Source: JAKAFX01 sp043196285
GTDB taxonomy: Archaea > Thermoplasmatota > Thermoplasmata > Thermoplasmatales > Thermoplasmataceae
Reading direction: 5' to 3'
Length of the DNA stretch: 46,977 nt
Assembly (NCBI GenBank): GCA_043196285.1
Contig: JBBYJL010000004.1
Location: 1 to 46,977 of the forward strand
Shown one piece after another: positions 25,625 to 33,406 of this stretch (its first letter is position 1; each line of letters starts with the position of its first letter). A program made the translations under genes and the position numbers. The notes under the pieces were generated by a model, which saw only the letters and a program-made list of their open reading frames with translations, ran no database searches and had not been told where the DNA came from.

Positions 25625-25786
25625 TTAGATTAGCTTATCGATCTTTATTCCATCATCATCGAGGAATGCTATGATGTCATCTGGTGAAAGATTAAGCCTC
25701 TGAATAATCTTTTTTGGGAGTGTAATTCTGTATGATGACCCTTTGGAAGACACATGCGCGACATCGATAATCTGCCTTTTCGTCAT
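25625..25786 (-). CDS. AbrB/SpoVT-type DNA-binding protein
   Basis: 53 aa, starting MTKRQIIDVAHVSSKGSSYR and continuing ITLPKKIIQRLNLSPDDIIAFL. This is the swapped-hairpin AbrB fold: VSSKGSSYRITLPKKI is the usual 'v..kGr.vtiPk.ir..lgl..Gd.v' block. Such proteins act as dimeric transcription regulators or antitoxins. There is no toxin gene beside it; the next gene downstream is the MFS transporter, which it may regulate. A TATA-like ATTTATC lies about 30 nt upstream, so it is likely leaderless. Confidence 0.85.
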   Translation of the reverse strand: MTKRQIIDVAHVSSKGSSYRITLPKKIIQRLNLSPDDIIAFLDDDGIKIDKLI

Positions 25787-25904
25787 AATTAATATAATGA
25801 CGATTTAGGATAAATACATTATCTCTAACCAATAGAATTTATGCGACTATTCACTAATTTCATCATGTATGAAGGAATCACAAAAATGCTGACAATAAAG
25901 ATTA

Positions 25905-25918
25905 GGTAAACGTTTACC
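25905..25918. promoter_or_regulatory. Perfect 14-bp palindrome
   Basis: GGTAAAC/GTTTACC, no spacer, lies between the divergent AbrB-type and eL10 genes, about 57 nt upstream of the eL10 TATA element. This could be an operator for a dimeric regulator. Chance occurrence of one 14-bp palindrome in 47 kb is a few-percent-to-even event, so support is limited. Confidence 0.35.
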
Positions 25919-25975
25919 AGTGTTGATCAAAGTTGGAAGACACAACTTTCTGCGATGCAGTGTATGAAGCATTTC

Positions 25976-25984
25976 TTTTTTATA
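25976..25984 (+). promoter_or_regulatory. TATA box of eL10
   Basis: TTTTTATAT lies about 30 nt before ATG 26011. A purine-rich AGGTAGGAG immediately before the ATG may serve as ribosome site, giving a very short leader. Confidence 0.5.
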
Positions 25985-26010
25985 TCGGCTAAGATTACAG
26001 GTAGGAGAAA

Positions 26011-26529
26011 ATGGTAACAAAACCGGCAAGAATGTATACTAAAATAAGCGGTCCTGCTTATACCCGAAGGGAATTCATGGGTGGAGTTCCTTATCCTAAA
26101 ATCACGACTTTCATTCAAGGAAATCAGAAGAAGGACTTTGATGTTGAGATGGAGTTAATTGCCAAGGAATCGTGTCAGATAAGGCATACAGCCTTGGAGG
26201 CTGCAAGGGTTTCTGTCAACAGGAAGCTTGCAGAACTTGTAGGCGTTGAAAATTTCTTCCTTCAGATAAGGCCCTACCCTCATCACGTGCTTAGAGAACA
26301 TAAGATGGCTACAGGAGCTGGAGCGGATAGAATATCTAGCGGAATGAGCATGGCTTTTGGAAGGCCCGTAGGGACAGCGGCTAGGGTGAGCGCAAATGAT
26401 ATTATCATGGTAGCGAGAATCAATATGCCACAGGCCAGGATTCTCAAGGATATCTTGCACAAAGCCTCTTTCAAGCTACCGACTCCTTGTTACATTAAAA
26501 TAACCAAGCCTGAGTCTGCCCAGATTTAA
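26011..26529 (+). CDS. rpl10e: Ribosomal protein uL16 (archaeal L10e)
   Basis: 172 aa, the usual length for the archaeal protein. It begins MVTKPARMYTKISGPAYTRREF and contains CQIRHTALEAARV, FFLQIRPYPHHVLREHKMATGAGADR and MSMAFGRPVGTAARV, all hallmarks. It sits in the large subunit next to the tRNA elbow and helps shape the A site. It stands alone here, with its own promoter, and faces the agmatinase gene. Confidence 0.97.
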   Translation: MVTKPARMYTKISGPAYTRREFMGGVPYPKITTFIQGNQKKDFDVEMELIAKESCQIRHTALEAARVSVNRKLAELVGVENFFLQIRPYPHHVLREHKMATGAGADRISSGMSMAFGRPVGTAARVSANDIIMVARINMPQARILKDILHKASFKLPTPCYIKITKPESAQI

Positions 26530-26597
26530 GAGCAATTCAGGATATTCAATTTTACCAGGTATTTTTTCAATAAGTGAAAATCGATTCCTGAAATATT

Positions 26598-27440
26598 TTA
26601 GAGAATATCCGTAGCACTTTCCCTGCTTCCAATGAAATCCTGAATAAATTTTGCTGCAAGCATAGAGGTGTTTCCATTATCATATAGTGGAGTCATTTCA
26701 ACAATGTCAAAGCCAATGGAATTTCTAGCGAATCTGTTAAGGATCTTTTTTACGTCTGTATCCTTAAGTCCATAAGGCTCTGGTGTACCAACTCCGGGAG
26801 CAAATGCGGGATCAATGCCATCCATATCGATTGAGAAATAAATTTTCTCGGATGCAAAGTCATTCATATCGTCGATAATGCTGTCGATACCCCTTTTACG
26901 GACATCTGATGAAAACACAAATCTGACATCATTGAATCTTTTAGATTCATATTCTTCCTTCGAAACTGATCTGGTTCCTATGGATATAATTCTATTCTTT
27001 CCAAGTACTTCCAGAGATCTTCTGGTTACGCAGGCATGGTTTAAGGGATTTCCCATGTAACTGTCCCTGAAATCAGAGTGAGCATCAATGATGACCATCG
27101 CACATTCAGAGAAATTGCGAATAGCACCAACAGTGATTGAATGCTCACCACCCAGCATTATTGGGATTTTTCCATCTTTTTTTATGATAGAAACTATAGT
27201 TCCAACTGTATAAACATTTTCAGCAACGTCCTCTCCAACGATAGCATCTCCAAGATCACAAATCTTAAGATCCGGGAAATTTACGTTATAAAATGGATCA
27301 AACGACTCAAGATTGTCATACGCCTTCCTGATACTATTCGGAGCAAGTCTCGATCCCCTGCGGTAACTGGAAGTCCCATCAAAAGGAACTCCAAACACAA
27401 CATACTTTGAGTCATAGTATGAAGAGACAGCATCTGGCAA
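26598..27440 (-). CDS. speB: Agmatinase (arginase/ureohydrolase family)
   Basis: 280 aa. Mn ligands and family motifs: LGGEHSITVGAI, DAHSDFRDSYMGNPLNHACV and SIDMDGIDPAFAPGVGTPEP. It cleaves agmatine to putrescine and urea, or a related guanidino compound. It lies 23 nt downstream of the aIF5A gene on the same strand. Thermophilic archaea need spermidine, made from putrescine or aminopropylagmatine, to modify aIF5A, which explains the pairing. The start is TTG at 27440; in-frame codons upstream still look coding (GFFSHLK) but overlap the aIF5A stop and offer no start. Confidence 0.92.
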   Translation of the reverse strand: MPDAVSSYYDSKYVVFGVPFDGTSSYRRGSRLAPNSIRKAYDNLESFDPFYNVNFPDLKICDLGDAIVGEDVAENVYTVGTIVSIIKKDGKIPIMLGGEHSITVGAIRNFSECAMVIIDAHSDFRDSYMGNPLNHACVTRRSLEVLGKNRIISIGTRSVSKEEYESKRFNDVRFVFSSDVRKRGIDSIIDDMNDFASEKIYFSIDMDGIDPAFAPGVGTPEPYGLKDTDVKKILNRFARNSIGFDIVEMTPLYDNGNTSMLAAKFIQDFIGSRESATDIL

Positions 27441-27463
27441 TTTGAGGTGAGAAAAGAAACCAT

Positions 27464-27853
27464 CTAGTTCTGGAACATTATCTTCCGTTTTCCCATTGCC
27501 TCCCAGTATGAAATTTCTGTACCGGGCTTTACCCTGTCTACAATATCGTCTTCCAGAGGTATAACAAAGGTCTCGAAGGTTTCAGAATCCATCAGTTGTG
27601 CCTCCTTGTTGGCTACGGAAAGCACCTGAGCATTCTTTTTCTCAATAATAGGGACCTTCACCTTATGCTTGACCGGATAGACAACGCTGTGCTTCTGGTT
27701 GTCGAATATCCCTATCGCGACAATCCTTCCTTTTGCTTCTCCATGTTTACCGGGTTTCGACATGGTTATTTCCATAATCTTGCATGGAGAGTCATCAATC
27801 AACATGTATCTTCCAACCTTTAATTCTCTGACTTCGGCTTCCTGCCAACTCAT
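27464..27853 (-). CDS. eif5a: Translation factor aIF5A
   Basis: 129 aa, full length. MSKPGKHGEAKGR contains Lys36, the residue that is converted to deoxyhypusine/hypusine with spermidine. An SH3-like N-terminal domain is followed by an OB-fold. It helps ribosomes form difficult peptide bonds. The downstream gene encodes an enzyme of polyamine synthesis. ATG at 27853; TATA-like AT-rich DNA lies upstream near 27885. Confidence 0.97.
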   Translation of the reverse strand: MSWQEAEVRELKVGRYMLIDDSPCKIMEITMSKPGKHGEAKGRIVAIGIFDNQKHSVVYPVKHKVKVPIIEKKNAQVLSVANKEAQLMDSETFETFVIPLEDDIVDRVKPGTEISYWEAMGKRKIMFQN

Positions 27854-28087
27854 TGATTATCAGAGGGAAATATATCATGCATTTAAATAGTTATCAGATT
27901 GGATCCTATTTTTACATGTAACCTGAATATCATTTAGCAAAAATAGCGTGAATAATTCTATCCGAATTGGGAACTTTGACCGGAATTATCTTTGGAATGC
28001 ACAATTTAGTTTCTCAGTCCCTGGATCGATTATGTCAGGGGTTTCTAGCTTTACAGGGGAAATACAAAACCTGCACTCTCGCTAAAG

Positions 28088-28095
28088 TTAAATAG
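28088..28095 (+). promoter_or_regulatory. TATA box of the LSm-eL37-purF operon
   Basis: TTAAATAG preceded by AAAG (a BRE-like purine stretch) lies 29-36 nt before ATG 28124, giving a leader of only a few bases. Confidence 0.5.
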
Positions 28096-28123
28096 AGTAT
28101 AACAATAAACGGTCGAAGCATAA

Positions 28124-28372
28124 ATGCCTAAACCTGGAGTTTCCATAGTTAAGCCAATGGACGTTCTTCGACAGTCTATTGACAAAGGCGTAATGGTAGA
28201 GGTGAAGGGTAAACGCTTATATTCAGGAGTGCTTGAAGGATATGACGTTTATATGAACCTGGTTATCAAGAACGCAGGAGAAGTTATTAACGATCAGAAC
28301 GTTGGTGTACATCAGCGCATACTAGTAAGAGGAGACAATGTGATATATATATCTCCGTCATCAGGTGATTGA
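28124..28372 (+). CDS. Sm-like protein (LSm)
   Basis: 82 aa archaeal Sm protein. Sm1 motif: KGVMVEVKGKRLYSGVLEGYDVYMNLVI; Sm2 motif: ILVRGDNVIYISP. These form heptameric rings that bind U-rich RNA. It heads the conserved archaeal LSm-eL37 gene pair: the next gene starts 3 nt after the stop. Confidence 0.95.
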   Translation: MPKPGVSIVKPMDVLRQSIDKGVMVEVKGKRLYSGVLEGYDVYMNLVIKNAGEVINDQNVGVHQRILVRGDNVIYISPSSGD

Positions 28373-28374
28373 CA

Positions 28375-28539
28375 ATGAGTAATGGAACAGCCGTAATGGG
28401 CAAAATGGGAAAGAAGAAAGTTCATATTACATGCAGGAGATGTGGAAAACATACGTACCACATTAGGGAAAAGAGGTGCTCTTCCTGTGGGTTCCCCGAC
28501 CCCAGAATCAGATCATACCATTGGGCAAAAGCCAGATGA
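28375..28539 (+). CDS. rpl37e: Ribosomal protein eL37
   Basis: 54 aa, complete. It begins MSNGTAVMGKMGKKKVHITC and has the zinc finger CRRCGKHTYHIREKRCSSCG, then PDPRIRSYHWAKAR. A small zinc-binding protein of the large subunit. ATG at 28375 after a GGTGATTGACA stretch inside the LSm 3' end: the GGTGAT there is a good ribosome site. Its last 53 nt also encode the N terminus of PurF in another frame. Confidence 0.96.
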   Translation: MSNGTAVMGKMGKKKVHITCRRCGKHTYHIREKRCSSCGFPDPRIRSYHWAKAR

Positions 28540-29941
28540 ACATTGTGCCGTAGTTGGCATTTACGGCAAAGATCAAGCATTCTACGACCTGCTTGTGTCA
28601 TTGAAAGCGTTGCAGCACAGAGGCCAGGAAAGTGCGGGAATTGCCACGTATGACGGTTCTGTTGTGCATCTCAAGAAGGGTATGGGGCTCGTTTCAGAGG
28701 TTTTTCCCGAAAGAGAAGGTCTCACTTATGCATCCCTGTCAGGGAATGTCGGAATTGGTCATACAAGGTACTCTACTCAGGGAACTAAAACTATTGAGAA
28801 TGCCGGTCCGTTTGTTATCTCAAATTCAATAGGTTATATGGCACTCTCCCACAACGGTGAGATAACTAATGCTGAATCTCTGAAGGAGGAACTCAAAAAG
28901 AAAGGATCAGCGTTTCTGACTTCATCTGACACGGAAGTCATGCTTATGGAACTTTCTAGGGAAATCGTTGAGAAGGGTATTAAAAATGGTTTTAGAGCCG
29001 CCATTTCAAAACTGAAGGGCGCTTATGCGGTTACGGTAATGATAAACGACAGGATATTTGGGCTCAGGGACCCGCTGGGGATAAGACCGCTGGTTGTGGG
29101 AAAGGTCAGGGATAATTATGTCATAGCCTCAGAGAGTTGCGTCTTTGAATCCCTCGACGGTGAAATGATCAGAGACATAAATCCTGGAGAACTGGTAGAA
29201 ATAACAAGCGATGGGATAGAATCAGTATTCACCGTCAACAATGGCAAAACAGCGCACTGTATGTTTGAATACGTTTATTTCGCAAGGCCTGACAGCGTAA
29301 TCGACAACAGAGAAGTATTTACTGTTAGGACAGAGATTGGTAAGATGCTTGCCAGAGAATATCCGGTTGATGCTGATGTCGTAATTCCAGTTCCAGACTC
29401 AGGCCGTGCCCAGGCACTCGGGTTTTCTAATGAATCCGGAATACCTTACAGTGAAGGACTAATCAAGAACAGGTATTCTGGAAGAACTTTTATAATGCCT
29501 ACACAAAAGAGCCGATCTGCGGCCGTAAAGCTCAAGCTGAACCCTATAAAGTCAGTAATTTCAGGAAAGAAAGTTGTGCTTGTTGACGACAGCATAATCA
29601 GGGGAAATACCATCAAGCATATCGTTTCCATGCTCAAGAGGAGCGGCGCTACTGAAATTCATATTCGTGTAGGATCACCACCAATTACTCATGCTTGCTA
29701 TTTCGGAGTCGATATGAAGACAAAGGACCAGTTTGTTGCCACCGGCAAGATAGTTGAGCAGATAAGGGAAGAGATTGGTGCCGATAGCCTTGGTTATCTC
29801 TCAATTCAGAACCTCACGAAAGCGATTGGAAAACCTGCCAGAGCTTTATGTCTGGGGTGTCTCACCGGTGAATACCCTGTGAACATTGCAGGTGAAAAAT
29901 ACTCATATCAGGCAGAACTTGAAGGTTACCAGGTCTCATGA
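28487..29941 (+). CDS. purF: Amidophosphoribosyltransferase
   Basis: 484 aa from GTG 28487; first step of purine synthesis. The nucleophile Cys20 begins CAVVGIYG and must be exposed by removing a propeptide, 19 residues here. The N-terminal glutaminase has LQHRGQESAGI; the PRTase loop is VVLVDDSIIRGNT. Cysteines in HCMFEYVYFARP, HACYFGVD and LCLGCLTG fit the four ligands of a [4Fe-4S] cluster as in the Bacillus enzyme. GTG 28487 has a strong GAGGTG site 8 nt upstream inside eL37; the in-frame ATG at 28442 lacks one. It overlaps eL37 by 53 nt and convergent nop5 by 6 nt. Confidence 0.92.
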   Translation: MGSPTPESDHTIGQKPDEHCAVVGIYGKDQAFYDLLVSLKALQHRGQESAGIATYDGSVVHLKKGMGLVSEVFPEREGLTYASLSGNVGIGHTRYSTQGTKTIENAGPFVISNSIGYMALSHNGEITNAESLKEELKKKGSAFLTSSDTEVMLMELSREIVEKGIKNGFRAAISKLKGAYAVTVMINDRIFGLRDPLGIRPLVVGKVRDNYVIASESCVFESLDGEMIRDINPGELVEITSDGIESVFTVNNGKTAHCMFEYVYFARPDSVIDNREVFTVRTEIGKMLAREYPVDADVVIPVPDSGRAQALGFSNESGIPYSEGLIKNRYSGRTFIMPTQKSRSAAVKLKLNPIKSVISGKKVVLVDDSIIRGNTIKHIVSMLKRSGATEIHIRVGSPPITHACYFGVDMKTKDQFVATGKIVEQIREEIGADSLGYLSIQNLTKAIGKPARALCLGCLTGEYPVNIAGEKYSYQAELEGYQVS

Positions 29942-30769
29942 TCTGATCCTCATCTTTTGAGATATTGCTTTCTTCATTGATTCGATGTCGATTCTTGTGT
30001 GTGCGTAATCAGCTCTTATTGCTATGGCCAGTTTGTTGGCTATCGTTCTTGCCACCCTTCCCCTGTACTTTGGGGGAAGGTTAGCCAGGCCCGGGTACTT
30101 GAATATAACGCCATGCTTTGGATTTCTTGTGCCCCGTCTCATGTGACTGAAAAAGGCTTTTTCTGCACCAATAATCTGGAGGGTGCCTGCAGGCATTTTG
30201 ATCATTTTCTTGAGACCGCCTGATATAACAAGAAAGTCTATGGAAAGATCAACACCAAGTAATTCGGTGACATTGGGAAACGCAATCTTTACTCTTTCAG
30301 AAAGAAAGCTGTTTACGCTGTCCCTCAGATCACACACATTTAGTCCTGCCTCGGAGATCGACTCCATGATTGGCAGCATGCTGCTCTCTTCCTGCGCAGG
30401 TTTGAAATTCCTTATGTAAATACACGGGTCCTGGTTGGTTTTATCGTATCCAGCAAGAATCCCAAACCCCTGAATTTTCTCGTAATAGGAGTTTATGATC
30501 TTATGCAACTCGTTCCTGAATGTACCAAGCTTCACAATGTACATGTCATCTGTGAACTCTTCCTTTATCCTTTTTTTCTCGTATTCCAGTATAAGACTCC
30601 TCAAATCTGGGATGTTTCTGAGGTTTGTTATTCCATCTTCCGTTATGGGGATTTTTCCTTCCCTCAGGTCTTGGAATATTTCCATGTACCCGGTTTCCAA
30701 ATTTTTGAACTTTTTTATTCCTTCCCTGGTTTCCGTACCGTACCATTTCACTTTTTCTTGGTTCACCAT
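29936..30769 (-). CDS. nop5: Nop5 (Nop56/58), C/D-box RNP core protein
   Basis: 277 aa. The C-terminal Nop domain is clear: IIGAEKAFFSHMRRG, PKHGVIFKYPGLANLPPKYRGRVARTIANK. A helical coiled region (about 70-180) precedes it. Nop5 bridges fibrillarin and the L7Ae-bound guide RNA that directs ribose methylation. The protein is about a quarter shorter than Pyrococcus Nop5, with a reduced N-terminal fibrillarin-binding domain. ATG 30769 has GATGTGA 8 nt upstream; a GTG at 30778 is the alternative. Its first 224 nt lie inside the cbf5 frame. It ends the ribosomal run, overlapping purF by 6 nt. Confidence 0.9.
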   Translation of the reverse strand: MVNQEKVKWYGTETREGIKKFKNLETGYMEIFQDLREGKIPITEDGITNLRNIPDLRSLILEYEKKRIKEEFTDDMYIVKLGTFRNELHKIINSYYEKIQGFGILAGYDKTNQDPCIYIRNFKPAQEESSMLPIMESISEAGLNVCDLRDSVNSFLSERVKIAFPNVTELLGVDLSIDFLVISGGLKKMIKMPAGTLQIIGAEKAFFSHMRRGTRNPKHGVIFKYPGLANLPPKYRGRVARTIANKLAIAIRADYAHTRIDIESMKKAISQKMRIRS

Positions 30770-31652
30770 GCTTTTCACTCACATCAGGCGGGTCTATAAG
30801 AACCCTGTCAAAGTCAACCACCTTCACATCCGATATTTCATCTGCGGAAGTGAGCATGATTCCAGTTCCAACCACGCTGTTATCTTCAGAGATGACACAT
30901 ACCCTGTCTCCTTTCACTGGGTTTCCAATGACAGCTTTTATTCCTCCAGGATACAGATCCGATCCATGTGCAATCGTGCTCATTGCAGATTTCTTGATGA
31001 CTATCTTTGGCTTGTTACTGAAGAGGAATATCGGAGGGATCAGAATCTTACGCAATAGCCTGTCTTCACCTTTCTTGATCAATTCTGCGGCATCGCTAAC
31101 ATCTTGCATCGTCACGCACATATTCTCTGTGAAAGGGCCTGTAGATATTCTCCTGAGTTCTTCAAGCTGCCCTCCACCCGACGCCACGTACCCAATGTCG
31201 ACGCACAGTGTTCTTATATATGTTCCAGAATCACATCTGACTTTGAAAAGGACTTCTCTTCCCTTCATCTCAAGTATTTCCAGTGAATAGATTCTCCTTT
31301 TTCTTAGTGTCCTTGCAACAGCGGATCTGACAGGAGGAATCTGGTATATTTCATCTGTGAACAAGGCAAATACCTCCCTCACCTTCTTCTCGTCTACATC
31401 ACCATGGAATCTCATCACACCAACGTATTCCTTGGGATCTTCATGGGCAATATCTATGAGTCTTGTTGAATGTCCAAGAGCCATTACGAGAACACCAGAA
31501 ACGCTAGGGTCAAGTGTCCCAATGTGTCCGACCCTTTCCACATTAAGCATCGTCCTGACCCAATAGTCGATCTGATGGCTTGTAGGACCCTTTGGTTTGT
31601 CTATGACTATAAAGCCGTTCAATTCCTCAGCACGTATGGTTGATTCCTGCAT
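30546..31652 (-). CDS. cbf5: Cbf5/TruB-type tRNA/rRNA pseudouridine synthase
   Basis: 368 aa. Catalytic Asp48 in GHIGTLDPSVSGVL; CDSGTYIRTLCVDIG follows; a PUA RNA-binding domain lies at about 205-285 (IKKSAM..IAHGSDLYPGGI). It is the catalytic subunit of H/ACA guide RNPs and can also act alone on tRNA U55. The usual archaeal protein ends near VVDFDRVLIDPP; here the frame continues for 74 residues over the nop5 start, giving a tail that is about one third Lys, Arg and His. The tail may be real or just lack of a stop. Its 5' end overlaps cmk by 26 nt. Confidence 0.93.
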   Translation of the reverse strand: MQESTIRAEELNGFIVIDKPKGPTSHQIDYWVRTMLNVERVGHIGTLDPSVSGVLVMALGHSTRLIDIAHEDPKEYVGVMRFHGDVDEKKVREVFALFTDEIYQIPPVRSAVARTLRKRRIYSLEILEMKGREVLFKVRCDSGTYIRTLCVDIGYVASGGGQLEELRRISTGPFTENMCVTMQDVSDAAELIKKGEDRLLRKILIPPIFLFSNKPKIVIKKSAMSTIAHGSDLYPGGIKAVIGNPVKGDRVCVISEDNSVVGTGIMLTSADEISDVKVVDFDRVLIDPPDVSEKHGEPRKSEMVRYGNQGRNKKVQKFGNRVHGNIPRPEGRKNPHNGRWNNKPQKHPRFEESYTGIREKKDKGRVHR

Positions 31653-32160
31653 ATATAATGTCAGCCCCCTCTTCTGCTGAGATTTTTGTGGTGTCGACTA
31701 TGATGTCATAATACTCCGGAATCCTGTAATCAACTCCATAATACTTCATGTACCTCTTGAGTTCAGAATCCTCCCTTTCCTTAACTGTCTTCAAAACATT
31801 ATCCCTAGTACCGCCTTCTCGCTTCATCACTCTCTCGATCCTGGCATCGATGTCAGCGTCAATATATATTCTTGTTGCGTTTATTGCGTTTTTAGTTGCT
31901 ATCCATCCTGCGAGTCGAGATTCAAGCACCAGATTCTCCCTTGTAACTAATAATTGAAGAAGAAATTGATCCTGTTGCTTATCAATTTCAGGGTTTGATT
32001 CAGCGTACTTTCCGAACTCAGCAAGGGTCATGTTGTGTTTTCTCGCATTCTGCCGGAATATTTCACCGCCGGAGATGAATTCAATATGCAATTTCCTGGC
32101 CAGTAGAATACCAACGGTAGATTTTCCACTTCCTATGGGTCCGCTCAGAGTTATCTTCAT
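31627..32160 (-). CDS. cmk: Cytidylate kinase (archaeal type)
   Basis: 177 aa from ATG 32160, whose ATGA overlaps the stop of the insertase gene. P-loop SGPIGSGKSTVG at residues 5-16, ISGGEIFRQNA (CMP binding), LVLESRLAGW and the lid region RVMKREGGTRDN. It phosphorylates CMP and dCMP. A longer in-frame N terminus would lie within the previous gene and is not part of the family. It overlaps cbf5 by 26 nt. Cmk beside adkA and cbf5 is the conserved archaeal order. Confidence 0.95.
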   Translation of the reverse strand: MKITLSGPIGSGKSTVGILLARKLHIEFISGGEIFRQNARKHNMTLAEFGKYAESNPEIDKQQDQFLLQLLVTRENLVLESRLAGWIATKNAINATRIYIDADIDARIERVMKREGGTRDNVLKTVKEREDSELKRYMKYYGVDYRIPEYYDIIVDTTKISAEEGADIIYAGINHTC

Positions 32161-32849
32161 TGGATCATATCTTGTGATGTCTGCCTTTCGGCTTTCTTGA
32201 TCTTGTAACTGAAATCTATGTACTTTATTACCATAGTCGTGAAGTATCCTATTATGAGATTCGCAAACATGTAAATTGCAATCCATGTGGGGACTATCCA
32301 CGCGGTAGAGGTTGCTATATTAACGTTTGTGCCCCACGGAACCGATATCAACTGGTAGGAAAGCGAATCCACAAAGATATACATCCAGATAAAGAACAGG
32401 AATATGAAGACTGTAAGCACCATCAGCGGCTTCATCGTATTCATGCTCACCATCTGACTTTCCATCATCATCTCGGTCTGCATCTTTCTCATTTTCTGTA
32501 TTTTGTCACGCTTGTTCTCTTTCAAAGCTTCTCTATAAGCCTTGCTAAAAGCCCTGCTCCGAGCCTGAATTCTTCCCATTCTAAGCCAATCCGTGAAAAA
32601 GTATCTGGGGACTGAAAGAATTAGGCCTATTATTATCCCCGACACAATTATAGTGAGAATGGGGAAGTGCCCTCCAAAGCCTACCAGTGGGTAGAAAATA
32701 GAGTTGAGGCTTGATCCTATCACCACTCTGAGGGTGGGATTTGTGATGACTATGATCATTGCGAAACTGACCATAAGATAAACCATCTGAAATAGAAGGA
32801 ACTTCTTCTGCTCAGGGCTCACCGGCGGTGGTGCATTACCTCTCTGCAT
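32157..32849 (-). CDS. EMC3/TMCO1-family membrane insertase (DUF106)
   Basis: 230 aa. Three hydrophobic stretches are clear (about 19-45, 60-80 and 140-160), with another at 185-215; between the second and third lies a long charged coiled coil (RIQARSRAFSKAYREALKENK..., about 90-130), followed by a Met-rich loop QTEMMMESQMVSMNTM. This layout is that of archaeal YidC-like proteins of the Oxa1 superfamily, which insert membrane proteins. It lies between adkA and cmk downstream of secY, the usual archaeal place. Confidence 0.9.
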   Translation of the reverse strand: MQRGNAPPPVSPEQKKFLLFQMVYLMVSFAMIIVITNPTLRVVIGSSLNSIFYPLVGFGGHFPILTIIVSGIIIGLILSVPRYFFTDWLRMGRIQARSRAFSKAYREALKENKRDKIQKMRKMQTEMMMESQMVSMNTMKPLMVLTVFIFLFFIWMYIFVDSLSYQLISVPWGTNVNIATSTAWIVPTWIAIYMFANLIIGYFTTMVIKYIDFSYKIKKAERQTSQDMIQ

Positions 32850-32851
32850 GA

Positions 32852-33406
32852 TCAGTCGCCCCCTGTCAATACCTTGACAATTCTGCTTGAGGCATAATCC
32901 GGGTTACCCTCAGGGTTTTTTACAAAATTCACTGTAGCTCCAGTGTAAACTGCATATGAAATGGCAAAACTTCGATTCACAGACTGGTGCTCTGCAATTT
33001 CCTCCGGACTGTCCTCATCCCTTTTTCTCGTAGCATCCCTGCTTCTTCTATCCTTAATCAAGCTAGGATCAGCTTCTATCAGGAAATACGATGACACTTT
33101 CAACTCCCGTAACACCCATTCCGGCAAACCTGGAAGATAGCCTTTTGGAGACTTAATTGCCATATGGGTATCGATTATGACGTTATCCATTTTTCCTATT
33201 GCAGCTGAAGCTTTCTTCTGAAGATTGATCTGGGTATCCACATTCAGTTTCCTGAGCTCATCTCTGTCTTTCACAAGGTTGATTTCCTTAGCCATTTCAA
33301 ACATCAGTGTACCGTAATTGATAATGTCGTAATGCGTCTGCTTGGACACTATTGCCAATACTGTAGATTTGCCCACCCCCGCGACGCCAGATATGATAAC
33401 TCTCAT
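32852..33406 (-). CDS. adkA: Adenylate kinase, archaeal AdkA type
   Basis: 184 aa. P-loop ISGVAGVGKSTVL at residues 4-16, NYGTLMFEMAKE, DELRKL, VIIDTHMAIKSPKGYLPGLP and RDATRKRDED. It interconverts ATP, ADP and AMP. This archaeal form differs from the bacterial one in lacking a zinc lid. It begins 1 nt after the secY stop, which in archaea is the standard neighbour. Confidence 0.96.
   Translation of the reverse strand: MRVIISGVAGVGKSTVLAIVSKQTHYDIINYGTLMFEMAKEINLVKDRDELRKLNVDTQINLQKKASAAIGKMDNVIIDTHMAIKSPKGYLPGLPEWVLRELKVSSYFLIEADPSLIKDRRSRDATRKRDEDSPEEIAEHQSVNRSFAISYAVYTGATVNFVKNPEGNPDYASSRIVKVLTGGD

Noticed and set aside
30495..31058. 187-codon plus-strand frame opposite cbf5/nop5
   Set aside because: It is antisense to two conserved genes, with a Phe/Ser/Tyr-rich composition typical of antisense translation.
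31652..32301. Longer cytidylate kinase beginning at 32301
   Set aside because: The added residues overlap the insertase gene and lie before the P-loop start; ATG 32160 in an ATGA joint fits the family.
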